Notes: a model not told the origin generated them from the letters alone. Positions 8,081-19,631 are shown, numbered from the stretch's first letter. The stretch: DNA of 55,269 nucleotides from Deltaproteobacteria bacterium (GCA_021372695.1 JAJFTY010000115.1:1-55269), one strand, 5' to 3'. Numbers and translations: made by a program.

Positions 8081-9868
8081 TTGCCAGGTAAGATAGTCGT
8101 TCTGTCGGAAACGTTGACCCACCGGATCGCCGCGGGTGAGGTGATCGAAAGGCCGGCCTCCATCGTCAAGGAACTGGTGGAAAACGCGCTGGACGCGGGG
8201 GCCACGGAAATCTCGGTCGATGTGGAGAAGGGCGGGTGTGAAGCCATCCGGGTCACCGACAATGGGGAAGGGATCGCGCCGGAGGAGCTCCCCCTGGCCT
8301 TTGCCCGCCACGCGACGAGCAAGATCGCGGCGTTCGAGGACCTGTACCGGGTTCGTTCCTTCGGATTCCGGGGAGAAGCTCTGCCCAGCATCGCGTCGAT
8401 TGCCCGCGTGGAGATGGTGACCCGGAGGGCCGACTCCGCCGCAGGCGCACGGATCGTCATCGAGGGAGGGACGGTTCTGGAGCGGACGGACGCGGGCTGT
8501 CCGGCCGGCACCATGATCGAGGTCACCGGGATCTTCGAACCCGTTCCGGTCCGCCGGAAGTTCCTCAAGGGGGCGATGACCGAACAGGGCTACTGCCTCG
8601 ACTGGATGACCCGCCTGGCCCTGGCCAGGCCGGAAATTCGGCTTCGGGTCTCTGCCGGCGGACGGACACTGATGAGCGTCCCCGCGGCAAAGGATCCATC
8701 GGAACGGATCGCCCTTACCCTGGGCCGGGATTTTCGCGGGCAGCTCGTTCCCGCTGCGGGCAGGAGGGAGGGGGCAACGCTCGACGGCTTTGTCTCCCGT
8801 CCGGAATTTACCCGGTCCAACGCCGCCCACATCTACATCTACGTCAACGGCAGGTTCGTCAAGGATTATCTTCTCAACCATGCGGTCATGACGGCCTACC
8901 GCCGGATCATCGAACCGCGGCGTTATCCGGCGGCCATTCTCTTCCTCGAGGTGCCCGCCGGCGAACTGGACGTGAACGTCCATCCCACGAAGATGGAGGT
9001 CCGTTTCCGCGATCCGCGGGGGATCTATGCCCTGATCGTGGAAGCCCTGTCCGGGGCGATCGGCGCCGGAACCACGGCTGCCGGCCGCGAAGCGGGATCG
9101 CCCGAAGCGGCGAGCGGCTATGCGGTCCGCGTCGAAGAGGCTCTGAAGCGGTACCGGATCGCGGCGGGGCCGGACAAGCTCTTCTTCGGGCGGGAGGCAG
9201 AGCAACCTGCGGCACCGGAAGCGCCGCCCCTGCCGGTCCGCGATGTTGTGAGGGAGAATGAACCTCCGGGCGAAAAAGAGCGCCTCTCCGACCTCGTCTA
9301 CCTGGGGCAGGCGGCCGGGACCTATCTCGTCTTCGCAGCAGATGCAGGGATCGTTCTCATCGATCAGCATGCGGCCCACGAGAGGATCCTGTTCGAGCAG
9401 CTCAAGAAGCAGGCGGCGGAGCGGCCAGGCAGGCCGCCCGGGCAGAGCCTTCTGCTGCCCGAGGTGATCAGCCTCCCGCCGCGCGACCTCTCCTTCCTGA
9501 TCGAATCGATCCCGATTCTCGCGGAGGCGGGGATGGAGGTCGAGCCCTTCGGAGGCGATTCGGTGGTCGTGAAGGCCGTGCCGGCCCTTCTCTCCGGCGC
9601 AGAGGTGCGGACGCTGATCGGCGACCTGATCGGCGAATGCCTTGAAGGGAATTCCGGACTCCCTCTGGCGGAGAGGCGGGAGAGGATCTTCACCGCCCTC
9701 GCCTGCCGGGCGGCGGTCAAGGCGAACCGGAGGCTGAGCGGTCCCGAGGTCGAAAGCCTCTGCCGCGAGCTCGACGCGCTTCCGGGCGCGGCGACCTGCC
9801 CGCACGGCAGACCGCTCACCATCGTCATCTCCAGGGAGGAACTGGAGAAGCGGTTCAAGAGGAGATAG
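8081..9868 (+). CDS. mutL: DNA mismatch repair protein MutL
   Basis: This 595-residue protein starts at TTG 8081, with GGAGG six bases upstream. MutL is a GHKL ATPase that couples mismatch recognition by MutS to strand nicking or excision. The N-terminal ATPase motifs are clear: HRIAAGEVIERPASIVKEL, ENALDAGA, the DNGEGI motif, the HATSKI motif and FGFRGEALPSI. The ribosomal S5-like middle domain (YIYVNGRFVKDYLLNHAV, DVNVHPTKMEVRF) follows, then a C-terminal dimerisation domain. The C-terminus contains IDQHAAHERI, and near the end ACRAAVKANRRL and CPHGRP. The DQHA, ACR and CPHGRP motifs match the metal-binding endonuclease site of MutL proteins from bacteria lacking MutH, so a nicking MutL is inferred. 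miaA follows after 7 bases, a common pairing. Confidence 0.97.
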   Translation: MPGKIVVLSETLTHRIAAGEVIERPASIVKELVENALDAGATEISVDVEKGGCEAIRVTDNGEGIAPEELPLAFARHATSKIAAFEDLYRVRSFGFRGEALPSIASIARVEMVTRRADSAAGARIVIEGGTVLERTDAGCPAGTMIEVTGIFEPVPVRRKFLKGAMTEQGYCLDWMTRLALARPEIRLRVSAGGRTLMSVPAAKDPSERIALTLGRDFRGQLVPAAGRREGATLDGFVSRPEFTRSNAAHIYIYVNGRFVKDYLLNHAVMTAYRRIIEPRRYPAAILFLEVPAGELDVNVHPTKMEVRFRDPRGIYALIVEALSGAIGAGTTAAGREAGSPEAASGYAVRVEEALKRYRIAAGPDKLFFGREAEQPAAPEAPPLPVRDVVRENEPPGEKERLSDLVYLGQAAGTYLVFAADAGIVLIDQHAAHERILFEQLKKQAAERPGRPPGQSLLLPEVISLPPRDLSFLIESIPILAEAGMEVEPFGGDSVVVKAVPALLSGAEVRTLIGDLIGECLEGNSGLPLAERRERIFTALACRAAVKANRRLSGPEVESLCRELDALPGAATCPHGRPLTIVISREELEKRFKRR

Positions 9869-9875
9869 CCTTGTC

Positions 9876-10829
9876 ATGGCGGGTCCCGGCACTATGAAGC
9901 CCAGGCTGATCTGCATCGTCGGACCGACCGGTGTCGGAAAGACGGGGATGGCCCTGGAACTGGCCGGCCGGTTCGGCGGCGAGATTGTCAGCGCCGATTC
10001 CATGCAGGTCTACCGCCATATGGACATCGGCACGGCAAAGCCGACGGCCGCAGAGCGGGCGAGAGTCCCCCATCACCTCCTGGACGTGGTCGATCCGGAT
10101 GAATCCTTCGACGCGTCGCGCTATATCTCGCTCGCCGGTGCAGCCATCGCAGATCTCGGGCTACGGGGAAAGAGCGTATTCGTCGTCGGGGGGACGGGGC
10201 TTTACGTCCGGGCGCTCCTCGGCGGGCTGATCGACGGACCGGCGGCGGACGACACCTTCCGGCGGGAGTTGAAGCACGAGATGGACCGCCTGGGCAAGCC
10301 CCATCTGTACGAAAGACTGCGGAGCCGGGACCCCCGGGCCGCGGAGCGGATCAATCCGAATGACGGCGTGCGCATCATCCGCGCCCTGGAGGTGTGGGAG
10401 CTGACCGGCCGCTCCATCGTGGACCATCAGGAGGAGCACCGTTTCCGTGATTCCTCCTACGAGTCTCTCCGGATCGGCCTCCGGCTCGATCGGGAGCGGC
10501 TGAACGACCGGATCGACCGGCGGACGGAACGGATGATCGCAGAAGGGTTCGCGGAAGAGGTCCGGCGGCTCCTCGACCGGGGATGGGACGATTCTCTCAA
10601 GTCGATGCAATCCCTGGGGTACAGGCACATGATCGACTGCATCGCCGGACGCCGCAGCCTGGAGGAGACCGTGGAGCTGATCCAGCGCGACACCCGCCGC
10701 TATGCGAGGCGGCAGATGACCTGGTTCGCGGCCGATAGGGAGATCCTCTGGTTGGACCCGGCCGATGTCGAGGGGGCATCCGGGAGAATCGGCCTGTTTC
10801 TGCATCGGTCGCAGGAGGAAGCCCTTTAA
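9876..10829 (+). CDS. miaA: tRNA dimethylallyltransferase MiaA
   Basis: MiaA transfers a dimethylallyl group to N6 of A37 in tRNAs reading UNN codons. The P-loop CIVGPTGVGKTGMALELA is at the N-terminus, followed by SADSMQVYRHMDIGTAKP (substrate and tRNA contact), VPHHLLDVVDP and VVGGTGLYVRALL. The C-terminal part has SLGYRHMIDCIAGR and the RRYARRQMTWF signature. At 317 residues it has the usual size. ATG 9876 is taken as the start; an alternative in-frame ATG at 9894 would also preserve the P-loop. It is likely co-transcribed with mutL. Confidence 0.97.
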   Translation: MAGPGTMKPRLICIVGPTGVGKTGMALELAGRFGGEIVSADSMQVYRHMDIGTAKPTAAERARVPHHLLDVVDPDESFDASRYISLAGAAIADLGLRGKSVFVVGGTGLYVRALLGGLIDGPAADDTFRRELKHEMDRLGKPHLYERLRSRDPRAAERINPNDGVRIIRALEVWELTGRSIVDHQEEHRFRDSSYESLRIGLRLDRERLNDRIDRRTERMIAEGFAEEVRRLLDRGWDDSLKSMQSLGYRHMIDCIAGRRSLEETVELIQRDTRRYARRQMTWFAADREILWLDPADVEGASGRIGLFLHRSQEEAL

Positions 10830-10867
10830 ACGCCGCAGCACGCGCACGCCGCGTGCCGCCGGCGTTT
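10828..10867 (+). terminator. Hairpin after miaA, possible terminator
   Basis: The arms AAACGCCG (10828-10835) and CGGCGTTT (10860-10867) enclose an inner GCACGCG/CGCGTGC stem. The hairpin begins inside the miaA stop codon. The downstream bases are not T-rich, so termination would be inefficient or Rho-assisted. Confidence 0.4.
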
Positions 10868-10892
10868 GGTCCGGGGAATGCGGGGAATTCGC

Positions 10893-10921
10893 TTGACTTG
10901 AACGGGGTATGACGATAAGAA
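10893..10921 (+). promoter_or_regulatory. Possible sigma-70 promoter for the TPR-SLH lipoprotein gene
   Basis: TTGACT (10893-10898), 17 bases, then TAAGAA (10916-10921). The -35 is good and the -10 weak. It lies about 70 bases before the gene start, downstream of the miaA hairpin. Confidence 0.3.
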
Positions 10922-10988
10922 TCCCACCGAGAGTTCGGGAGGGAAATAGCGCATTGAAACGGGGAGTTCCTAACGAAAGGAGAAGGCG

Positions 10989-12188
10989 ATGATCAGCCGG
11001 ATGAAACCCATGAACCTGTTCCGGTTCCTGGTGGTTTTGGCCGTTGGCGTCCTGATGGTCTCCTGCGGACCGAAGGCGCAGCAGCCGCTGAGTCAGCTCG
11101 ACACGCCGGAGCATCACACCTTTACGGGCCTCCGGTTGCTGAATCAGGAGAAATACGCCGATGCGGCCCGCGAATTCGAACTCGCCCTGCGGCTGGATCC
11201 CCGCTATGCCCGCGCCCTCGCCGGGACGGGACTGGTGAAGGCCTGCCAGGGGGATTTCACGGGCGGACTCGACGCCCTCAAGCAGGCGGAAAAACATGCG
11301 CGGAGCGATCAGGATAAGATCTTTGTCTTCGTCGGGTTCATCCGCGTGAACACGCTCAGCCATTCGGCGTGTCTGCGCATCGGGACCGAATGCAAACCCG
11401 ACGATGCCTGGCTCGCCTACTCCAAGGATGCCTTCGATCAGGCGATGCTGATCGATCCCAAGGCGGCCGCCCCCTACTACTTCATGGGAGAAGCCTATCT
11501 GGCGGCGTTCGATCTGGAACTGGCGGGCCGGATGTTCAGCCGGACGCTCGACCTGGCCGGTGAATACAGTCGGGAGGCCGACAGCCGATGGAAGATGGTC
11601 CAGAAGATCCAGCGGGCGATGCCGGGGACGGTGACCGGCAAAAAGATCGCCCTGATCGAGCAGATGACCAGGGCGGATGTGGCGGCGCTCTTCATGGAGG
11701 AGCTGAAGATCGAAGAGCTCTACGCCCGCCGGACGCCGAAGAAGTTCGACACCGCCTTCAAGGATCCGGAGAAGGCGAAGACGGCCGCGGCCGTGCGGAA
11801 CGGCGGGTCCGACACCGCAAATCATCCGCTCCGGGCGGACATCGAGGGGATGCTCCAGGTCGGCATGCGGGGGTTGGAGCTCTATCCGGACGGGAGTTTC
11901 CGGCCGGACGATGTGGTGGACCGCGCGAGTTACGCGATGATGATCGAGGATATCCTGGTCAAGATTACCGGGGATAACGCCCTGGCCACGCGATTCATCG
12001 GCGGCTCATCGCCGTTTCCGGATCTCCGGGCCGATCTTCCCTATTTCAATGCGGTCATGGTGGCGACTTCGCGCGGGTTGATGGAGGTGCGCGACGTGAC
12101 ATCGGGGGAATTCGCCCCCCGCGCCCCGGTGGGAGGAGCGGATGCGCTGCTCGTCATCCGCAAGATGAGAGAGGAGCTCCGGTTTTGA
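10989..12188 (+). CDS. TPR lipoprotein with C-terminal S-layer-homology (SLH) modules
   Basis: The product has 399 residues, with an AAGGAGAAG site before the ATG. The signal peptide ends in LMVSC (Cys26), so it is probably lipidated. Residues about 45-100 contain TPR units (LRLLNQEKYADAAREFELAL, LDPRYARALAGTGLVKACQG), with a further TPR around AAPYYFMGEAYLAAFDLELA. The C-terminal 120 residues look like SLH modules: GLELYPDGSFRPDDVVDRAS, then SPFPDL..DLPYFNAVMVATSRGLME and FAPRAPVGGADALLVIRKM. SLH modules bind cell-wall polymers, and in diderm bacteria they occur in outer-membrane proteins that touch peptidoglycan. A role in tethering the outer membrane to the wall, or in complex assembly, is inference. 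It stands alone between miaA and valS. Confidence 0.75.
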   Translation: MISRMKPMNLFRFLVVLAVGVLMVSCGPKAQQPLSQLDTPEHHTFTGLRLLNQEKYADAAREFELALRLDPRYARALAGTGLVKACQGDFTGGLDALKQAEKHARSDQDKIFVFVGFIRVNTLSHSACLRIGTECKPDDAWLAYSKDAFDQAMLIDPKAAAPYYFMGEAYLAAFDLELAGRMFSRTLDLAGEYSREADSRWKMVQKIQRAMPGTVTGKKIALIEQMTRADVAALFMEELKIEELYARRTPKKFDTAFKDPEKAKTAAAVRNGGSDTANHPLRADIEGMLQVGMRGLELYPDGSFRPDDVVDRASYAMMIEDILVKITGDNALATRFIGGSSPFPDLRADLPYFNAVMVATSRGLMEVRDVTSGEFAPRAPVGGADALLVIRKMREELRF

Positions 12189-12277
12189 GGCGCTGTCCCG
12201 AAACGGAACGCCGTGGAACCGGGCGCGGATTTGAAGATCTCCCGCCGCATGCGGGGGTGTGACAGAACGTCCCGATC

Positions 12278-12344
12278 GGGGGCTTGCGGTGCGGAGGGGC
12301 GATGAGATTGGCGCCCGCGCCGGTCCGGAGCCCCCTGGTTTTTT
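12278..12344 (+). terminator. Probable terminator after the TPR-SLH gene
   Basis: GGGGGCT (12278-12284) pairs with AGCCCCC (12329-12335), with an inner GGGCG/CGCCC stem, followed by TGGTTTTTT. The loop region is long. Apart from this hairpin, the 220 bases between the two genes show nothing recognisable. Confidence 0.5.
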
Positions 12345-12408
12345 GAACGCCGTTCCGACCGCGGAGGCGGCCGGCGATGTGAATATTACGTACGACTGGA
12401 GAGGATGA

Positions 12409-15057
<2,649 letters not shown>

Positions 15058-15103
15058 GACGGCAGCGCGATTTCTATTGGCGTGGTTCGTTGTTCCCGGG
15101 AAA

Positions 15104-15291
15104 TTGGATCCCTGCGCACGCCGGATCTTTTTTGACCCTGCCCTTCGGCAAGTTCAGGGCAAGCTAAGCTCAAGACAGGCTATTGTTTGGCATCTGTCAT
15201 GGTGAGCTTGTCGAACCACTCGCGCTTCGCGCTCGGGCAGTCGTCTTTGCGGTCGCTCCGCTGTGGGTGCAGGGTGCCCCGAAAAATCTCC
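15104..15291 (+). repeat. Interspersed intergenic repeat, copy 2
   Basis: This is the second copy of the element at 7707-7892, with about 80% identity by eye. After the shared block both loci continue with a related tail (GCGCTTC-GGGATC ... GGATTACAG or GGTTACAG ... TCGAAAAG). In copy 1 that tail is displaced by about 100 bases carrying the two REP-like palindromes. It lies between valS and nadC. Confidence 0.7.
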
Positions 15292-15363
15292 AATGGCGCT
15301 TCGGGGATCCGGAATTCCCGGTTACAGAGAAGCCCGTCGAAAAGAGAATACGGAGAAGGAAAG

Positions 15364-16212
15364 ATGTGGTGGTCGGGGCAGGTGGTTACGAAACTGATCC
15401 GGAGGGCGCTCGCGGAGGATGTCGGAATGGGGGACGTCACGACCGCGGCGGCGCTTCGGGGTGATGAGAGGGGTGTGGCCCGGGTGACGGCGAAGGAGGA
15501 ACTGGTCGTAGCCGGGATCGAGGTCTTCGGCGAGGTGTTCCGCACGCAGGACCCCGGCCTGGCCTTTTCCACCCATCGAAGCGACGGCGAGAGGGTGGAA
15601 AAGGGCGACCTGCTTGCGGAGATCAAGGGCAGCCTCGCCTCGATCCTCACCGCGGAACGGGTCGCGCTGAACCTGTTGCAGCGCATGTGCGGGATTGCCA
15701 CCCTGACGCGGCGCTTTGCCGATGCCGCAGCAGGAACGCACGCCAGAATCGTCGATACCCGCAAGACCGCGCCGGGACTCCGGCTCCTCGACAAGTACGC
15801 GGTGCGGGCGGGCGGGGGGCGCAACCACCGCTTCGCCCTCTATGACGGCGTGCTGATCAAGGACAACCACATCGTGGCCGCGGGCGGGGTCGCCGAGGCC
15901 GTGGGGAGGGTCCGGACGCGGATTCCCCACACGCTGAAGGTCGAGGTGGAGGTGAAGAACCTCGCGGAACTCGAAGAGGCCCTGGCCGCCGGTGCGGACT
16001 CGATTCTCCTCGACAACATGACCCTTCCCGAGATGGCCGCCGCGGTGAAGCGCGTTGAGGGGAGGATTCCGCTCGAGGCTTCGGGCAACATGACGCTGGA
16101 GCGTGTTCCGGGCGTGGCCGCAACGGGAGTCGATCTGATCTCGGTCGGCGCCCTGACCCATTCGGCGGCGGCGGCAGACATCTCCCTCAACGTGGTCCAG
16201 GTGGAGACTTGA
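15364..16212 (+). CDS. nadC: Nicotinate-nucleotide pyrophosphorylase (carboxylating)
   Basis: NadC makes nicotinate mononucleotide from quinolinate and phosphoribosyl pyrophosphate in NAD synthesis. The product is 282 residues; the ATG at 15364 has AAGGA five bases upstream, and a longer in-frame version would run into the intergenic repeat. The family motifs are clear: EDVGMGDVTT near the N-terminus, TAERVALNLLQRMCGIAT, then DTRKTAPGLRLLDKYAVRAGG, the GGRNHRF active-site segment, LIKDNH, and near the C-terminus LLDNM, EASGNM and ISVGALTHS. It starts a cofactor gene series (NAD, biotin, CoA) that continues with birA, coaX and coaE. Confidence 0.96.
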   Translation: MWWSGQVVTKLIRRALAEDVGMGDVTTAAALRGDERGVARVTAKEELVVAGIEVFGEVFRTQDPGLAFSTHRSDGERVEKGDLLAEIKGSLASILTAERVALNLLQRMCGIATLTRRFADAAAGTHARIVDTRKTAPGLRLLDKYAVRAGGGRNHRFALYDGVLIKDNHIVAAGGVAEAVGRVRTRIPHTLKVEVEVKNLAELEEALAAGADSILLDNMTLPEMAAAVKRVEGRIPLEASGNMTLERVPGVAATGVDLISVGALTHSAAAADISLNVVQVET

Positions 16213-16262
16213 GGGGGCATGACGCCATGAATCCCGTCGCATCCATGCCGCCCGGATGAGTG

Positions 16263-17057
16263 ATGGACGGAATGCCATTCGACGCAGAGGCCGTCCGGTC
16301 GATGCTGGCCGGGCGAAAGATAGGCGCGCCCCTCTTTTATCATGAGTCGGTCGATTCGACGAATCGCGTCGCGCTGAGACTCGCGCGTGAAGGGGCTGCC
16401 GAAGGGACCGTGGTTCTCGCCGATCGCCAGACCGCCGGACGGGGCCGTCTGAACCGGGGCTGGCAGTCTCCGCCCGGTTCCAACCTCTATTTTTCGGTGA
16501 TCCTCCGTCCCACCATCGCTCCCTCCGATGCCGCGCAGATCACGCTCATGGCCGGGGTGGCGGTTGCGGAGGCGGTCTCCTCGGTTTCCCCCGGGGTCGG
16601 AATCAAGTGGCCGAACGATGTCCGGATCCGGGGCCTGAAGGTCTGCGGCATCTTGAGCGAGATGAGGATGGAAGGGGGAAAGTCCGCCGTCATCGTCGGG
16701 ATCGGCCTGAACGTGAATATCCGGAAAAGCGATTTCGATGCAGGTCACATCGACACCGCGACCTCGCTCCGGGAGGAGACGGGCCGATGCCACTCCCGCG
16801 AGAGGCTGTTCGTCCTGCTTTGCGAGCGGCTGGAGAGGTGGTACTCGACCTTTCTGCGGGACGGATTCGACGCGGTCAGGGCAGGATGGCTGCTCCGGTC
16901 GGAGATGGCGGGAAAGCGCGTGCGGGTGCTTTTCCGGGATGAGGTGAAAGAGGGGATGGTCGCAGGAATCGACCGGGACGGGGCGCTTCTGATTTCCGGC
17001 AGCCGGGGAGGGCTCCGGCGGATCACCGCGGGCGATGCGACGATCCTGAAGGAATAA
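16263..17057 (+). CDS. birA: Biotin--[acetyl-CoA-carboxylase] ligase, monofunctional BirA
   Basis: The enzyme activates biotin with ATP and attaches it to the biotin carrier domain of carboxylases. The catalytic core is complete: DSTN, ADRQTAGRGRLNRGWQSPPG (adenylate-binding GRGRxGRxW-type loop), KWPNDV, KVCGIL.E and VIVGIGLNVN. The usual C-terminal SH3-like domain is present. At 264 residues it lacks the N-terminal winged-helix domain, so it should not act as a biotin-operon repressor. The start is uncertain: GTG 16260, ATG 16263 and ATG 16272 are all possible and none has a strong ribosome-binding site. coaX follows after 15 bases. Confidence 0.93.
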   Translation: MDGMPFDAEAVRSMLAGRKIGAPLFYHESVDSTNRVALRLAREGAAEGTVVLADRQTAGRGRLNRGWQSPPGSNLYFSVILRPTIAPSDAAQITLMAGVAVAEAVSSVSPGVGIKWPNDVRIRGLKVCGILSEMRMEGGKSAVIVGIGLNVNIRKSDFDAGHIDTATSLREETGRCHSRERLFVLLCERLERWYSTFLRDGFDAVRAGWLLRSEMAGKRVRVLFRDEVKEGMVAGIDRDGALLISGSRGGLRRITAGDATILKE

Positions 17058-17072
17058 AAGCGAGGTGAAGAG

Positions 17073-17852
17073 ATGCTGCTGGTGATCGATGTCGGAAATA
17101 CGAATACGGTTCTGGGGCTCTACGACGGGGAACAACTGGTCCATGACTGGCGGATCCGGACGGTCATCGACCATACCGTCGACGAATACGGGATGCTGAT
17201 CCTCAACCTCTACAAGAACAGCCGGATCAGTTCGAAGGCCATCCGGGACATCATCATCTCCTGCGTCGTGCCGCCCATGCTCAACATCCTCGAACCCCTC
17301 TGCCAGAAGTATTTCGGCATCAAGCCCCTGATCGTCGGGCCGGGCGTCCGCACGGGGATGCCGATCTTCTACGACAACCCCAAGGAGGTGGGGGCGGATC
17401 GGATTGTGAACGCGGTCGCGGCCTATGAAAAGTACCGGCGCGACATGATCATCATCGACTTCGGAACGGCGACGACCTTCGACTACATCTCGCCGAAGGG
17501 GGAGTACATGGGCGGCTGCATCGCACCGGGCATCATGATATCGAGTGAAGCCCTTTTCGAACGCGCGTCGAAGCTCCCCAGGGTGGAGCTTACCAAACCC
17601 CGCGCCGTCATCACGAAGGACACAGTGAGCGGCATGCAAGCGGGGATCATGTTCGGTTACGCGGGGCTCGTCGACGGCATCGTGGAGCGGATGAAGACGG
17701 AGATCGCGGCCCAACCCCTGGTCGTCGCGACCGGGGGGCTCGCGAAGGTGATCGCACGGGAGGCGAAGCACATCGACGTGGTCGATGAGATGCTGACCAT
17801 CGAGGGGCTCCGCATCATCTTCATGCGCAACCGGGCGAATCCCGCTTGCTAA
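17073..17852 (+). CDS. coaX: Type III pantothenate kinase CoaX
   Basis: CoaX phosphorylates pantothenate in the first step of coenzyme A synthesis. The 259 residues carry the ASKHA-fold signatures of the type III family: [19 protein letters not shown] (phosphate-1 motif), [29 protein letters not shown] and [11 protein letters not shown]. The family needs a monovalent cation and is not inhibited by CoA. The gene is between birA and coaE, so two CoA-pathway genes sit together. Confidence 0.96.
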   Translation: MLLVIDVGNTNTVLGLYDGEQLVHDWRIRTVIDHTVDEYGMLILNLYKNSRISSKAIRDIIISCVVPPMLNILEPLCQKYFGIKPLIVGPGVRTGMPIFYDNPKEVGADRIVNAVAAYEKYRRDMIIIDFGTATTFDYISPKGEYMGGCIAPGIMISSEALFERASKLPRVELTKPRAVITKDTVSGMQAGIMFGYAGLVDGIVERMKTEIAAQPLVVATGGLAKVIAREAKHIDVVDEMLTIEGLRIIFMRNRANPAC

Positions 17853-17881
17853 AGAGAGTTCCACGCCGGCCGGGGGAAAAG

Positions 17882-18505
17882 ATGCTCAATGTGGGGTTGA
17901 CTGGCGGGATCGCCAGCGGCAAATCGACGGTCGCCCGGATGCTCGTGGAGAAGGGGGCGATCCTGATCGACTTCGACGAACTGGCCCATGCCCTCGAGAT
18001 GCCCGGAGAGCCGGTATGGCAGGAGATCGTCGATCATTTCGGGGAGGGCATCCTTCAGCCGGACCGGCAGATCGACCGCCAAAAGTTGGGGGAGGTTGTC
18101 TTTTCCGATCCTCGGGAGAGAGAGGTGCTCAATCGGCTGGTCCATCCGGCCGTTTTCGCGGCATGGCAGGAGCGGCTCCGGGAGATCGAGAAGAGCGGGA
18201 AGGATGCGATCGTCCTTTCGGACATCCCCCTGCTCATCGAGGCGGGATTCGAGCCCATGGTGGATGTCGTTCTGCTGGTTTACATCTCCCCGGAGGAGCA
18301 GATCGGCAGGTTGATGGGGCGCAACGGGCTGACCCGGGAAGACGCCGAAAAGAGAGTTGCGTCCCAGATGCCGATCGGAGAGAAGGTGGGCCGCGCGGAC
18401 ATCGTGATCCGCAACGAAGGGCCGCCGGCAGAGACTGCACCCGTCGTCGACCGGGCCTGGGAGGAGCTCTGCAGACGCCGTGCGGCCAAGCATGACGGAA
18501 GATGA
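17882..18505 (+). CDS. coaE: Dephospho-CoA kinase CoaE
   Basis: This enzyme phosphorylates dephospho-CoA to finish CoA synthesis. The 207 residues begin with the P-loop LTGGIASGKSTVARML. The dephospho-CoA region (DFDELAH), RLVHPAVF, SDIPLLIEAGFE and the lid region (RLMGRNGLTREDAEKRVASQ) all match the family. ATG 17882 is preferred, after GGGGGAAAAG; a TTG at 17846 in frame would overlap coaX. It is the last gene of the cofactor group. A weak hairpin (GAGACT near 18504 with AGTCTC near 18540) follows and could attenuate. Confidence 0.94.
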   Translation: MLNVGLTGGIASGKSTVARMLVEKGAILIDFDELAHALEMPGEPVWQEIVDHFGEGILQPDRQIDRQKLGEVVFSDPREREVLNRLVHPAVFAAWQERLREIEKSGKDAIVLSDIPLLIEAGFEPMVDVVLLVYISPEEQIGRLMGRNGLTREDAEKRVASQMPIGEKVGRADIVIRNEGPPAETAPVVDRAWEELCRRRAAKHDGR

Positions 18506-18600
18506 GACTGAAAATGCGCGCTTCGGGATGCGGATTTCAAGTCTCTATGCGAGTCTCGAAACATACAGCCGTTCTAACGGTTAAGAAGGAGGTTTGAATC

Positions 18601-19215
18601 GTGATCGAAAAGAATGTGTCGGCCGACTTTTCGGCCAAGGTGTCGGAACCGGAGATCGATCCCACGACCTACGTGCATCCCCTGGCGTCGGTGATCGGGA
18701 ATGTGCATCTGGGGAAAAATATCATGGTTTCGCCGTCCGCATCGATCCGCGGGGATGAGGGGCAGCCGCTCTTCGTCGGCGATGACTCGAACGTTCAGGA
18801 TGGCGTGGTCATCCATGCGCTGGAGACCGAGATGAACGGCAAACCCGTGGAGAAGAATCTCTGCGAGGTCGGCGGCCGCCGGTACGGCGTCTACGTGGGG
18901 AGCAGGGTTTCCCTGGCGCACCAGGTTCAGATCCACGGACCGGCCGTCGTGCTGGATGACACCTTCGTCGGGATGCAGAGTCTGGTCTTCAAATCTGCCG
19001 TCGGCCGGAATTGCGTCCTGGAACCCGGGGTGATCCTGATGGGGGTCCGGGTGGCCGACGGACGGTATGTTCCGGCCGGGTCGGTCGTGAAGACTCAGGC
19101 CGCGGCCGATGCACTTCCGGAGATCACCGCGGAGTATCCCATGAGGACGCTGAACCAGGGGGTGGTCCACGTGAACAAGTCCCTGGCCCGGGGATATCTT
19201 GCCGCTTCCCGTTAG
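18601..19215 (+). CDS. Gamma-class carbonic anhydrase, Cam subtype
   Basis: The 204-residue left-handed beta-helix protein starts at GTG 18601 with AAGGAGG eight bases upstream. It converts CO2 and bicarbonate. The three zinc histidines of Methanosarcina Cam (His81, 117, 122) fit His72, His107 and His112 (spacing 35 and 5). Arg50, Asp52, Glu53 and Glu75 fit Cam Arg59, Asp61, Glu62 and proton-shuttle Glu84. Segments VQDGVVIHALE, SLAHQVQIHGPA and DDTFVGMQSLVFKSAVG are nearly those of Cam. Most bacterial gamma homologues (CamH, YrdA) lack the two glutamates, so this one looks catalytically competent. No signal peptide is visible, so it should be cytoplasmic. It may supply or remove bicarbonate for the acetyl-CoA chemistry encoded next to it. 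Confidence 0.9.
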   Translation: MIEKNVSADFSAKVSEPEIDPTTYVHPLASVIGNVHLGKNIMVSPSASIRGDEGQPLFVGDDSNVQDGVVIHALETEMNGKPVEKNLCEVGGRRYGVYVGSRVSLAHQVQIHGPAVVLDDTFVGMQSLVFKSAVGRNCVLEPGVILMGVRVADGRYVPAGSVVKTQAAADALPEITAEYPMRTLNQGVVHVNKSLARGYLAASR

Positions 19216-19520
19216 GAATCCGAGAGAGCGGGCGCCGCAGAGAATAGAAAGCCAGCGGAACAGGGGTGCGGATATCGATCATTAAGTTCGGGATGCGCAC
19301 ATCTTTGGGGAGGATTCCACTGTATGGATTTCCGGGACGGGTCTGATCGGCGAGTGCGAAAGGCGCACTTTTCGGCAACGAAGTCCGGCAATCCGATGCG
19401 GAGCGGGAGCCCTGTTCTTGCGGCGCATTCCTTGAGAGATGATCGTCCAGTCCGTCGGTATTATTCAGCAACCGGTTGATCATCTGCCGGGATGTTTTGT
19501 CAGCCGGATCCGGAGCGCTA
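19216..19520. other. Non-coding stretch before the sucC-like operon
   Basis: About 300 bases with no credible gene, tRNA or repeat. No riboswitch consensus is recognisable. It may hold upstream activator sites for the sigma-54 promoter at 19521, but I cannot point to a clear paired site. Confidence 0.4.
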
Positions 19521-19538
19521 TTGGCATTTGTCTTGCTT
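19521..19538 (+). promoter_or_regulatory. Sigma-54 (-24/-12) promoter
   Basis: TTGGCATTTGTCTTGCTT has GG at 19523-19524 and GC at 19535-19536 with exactly 10 bases between, plus TGGCA and TTGCT, close to the consensus TGGCAC-N5-TTGCW. It should start RNA near 19548, giving a leader of about 190 bases to the sucC-like gene. It would need an NtrC-type activator; one is encoded at 50186. An inverted repeat (GGCCCC near 19557, GGGGCC near 19590) lies between it and the sigma-70 promoter. Confidence 0.75.
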
Positions 19539-19602
19539 TATATGACTCAGTTTACCGGCCCCCGCTGTTTGAGGAGGGCCTTGCGGACAGGGGCCTTTCG
19601 CA

Positions 19603-19631
19603 TTGACATCGCGGGAATCCGTTGTTATAAG
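19603..19631 (+). promoter_or_regulatory. Sigma-70 promoter of the sucC-like operon
   Basis: TTGACA (19603-19608), a 17-base spacer, then TATAAG (19626-19631). This is the best vegetative promoter match in the window. It lies about 80 bases downstream of the sigma-54 site, so the operon seems to have both basal and inducible control. Confidence 0.75.
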
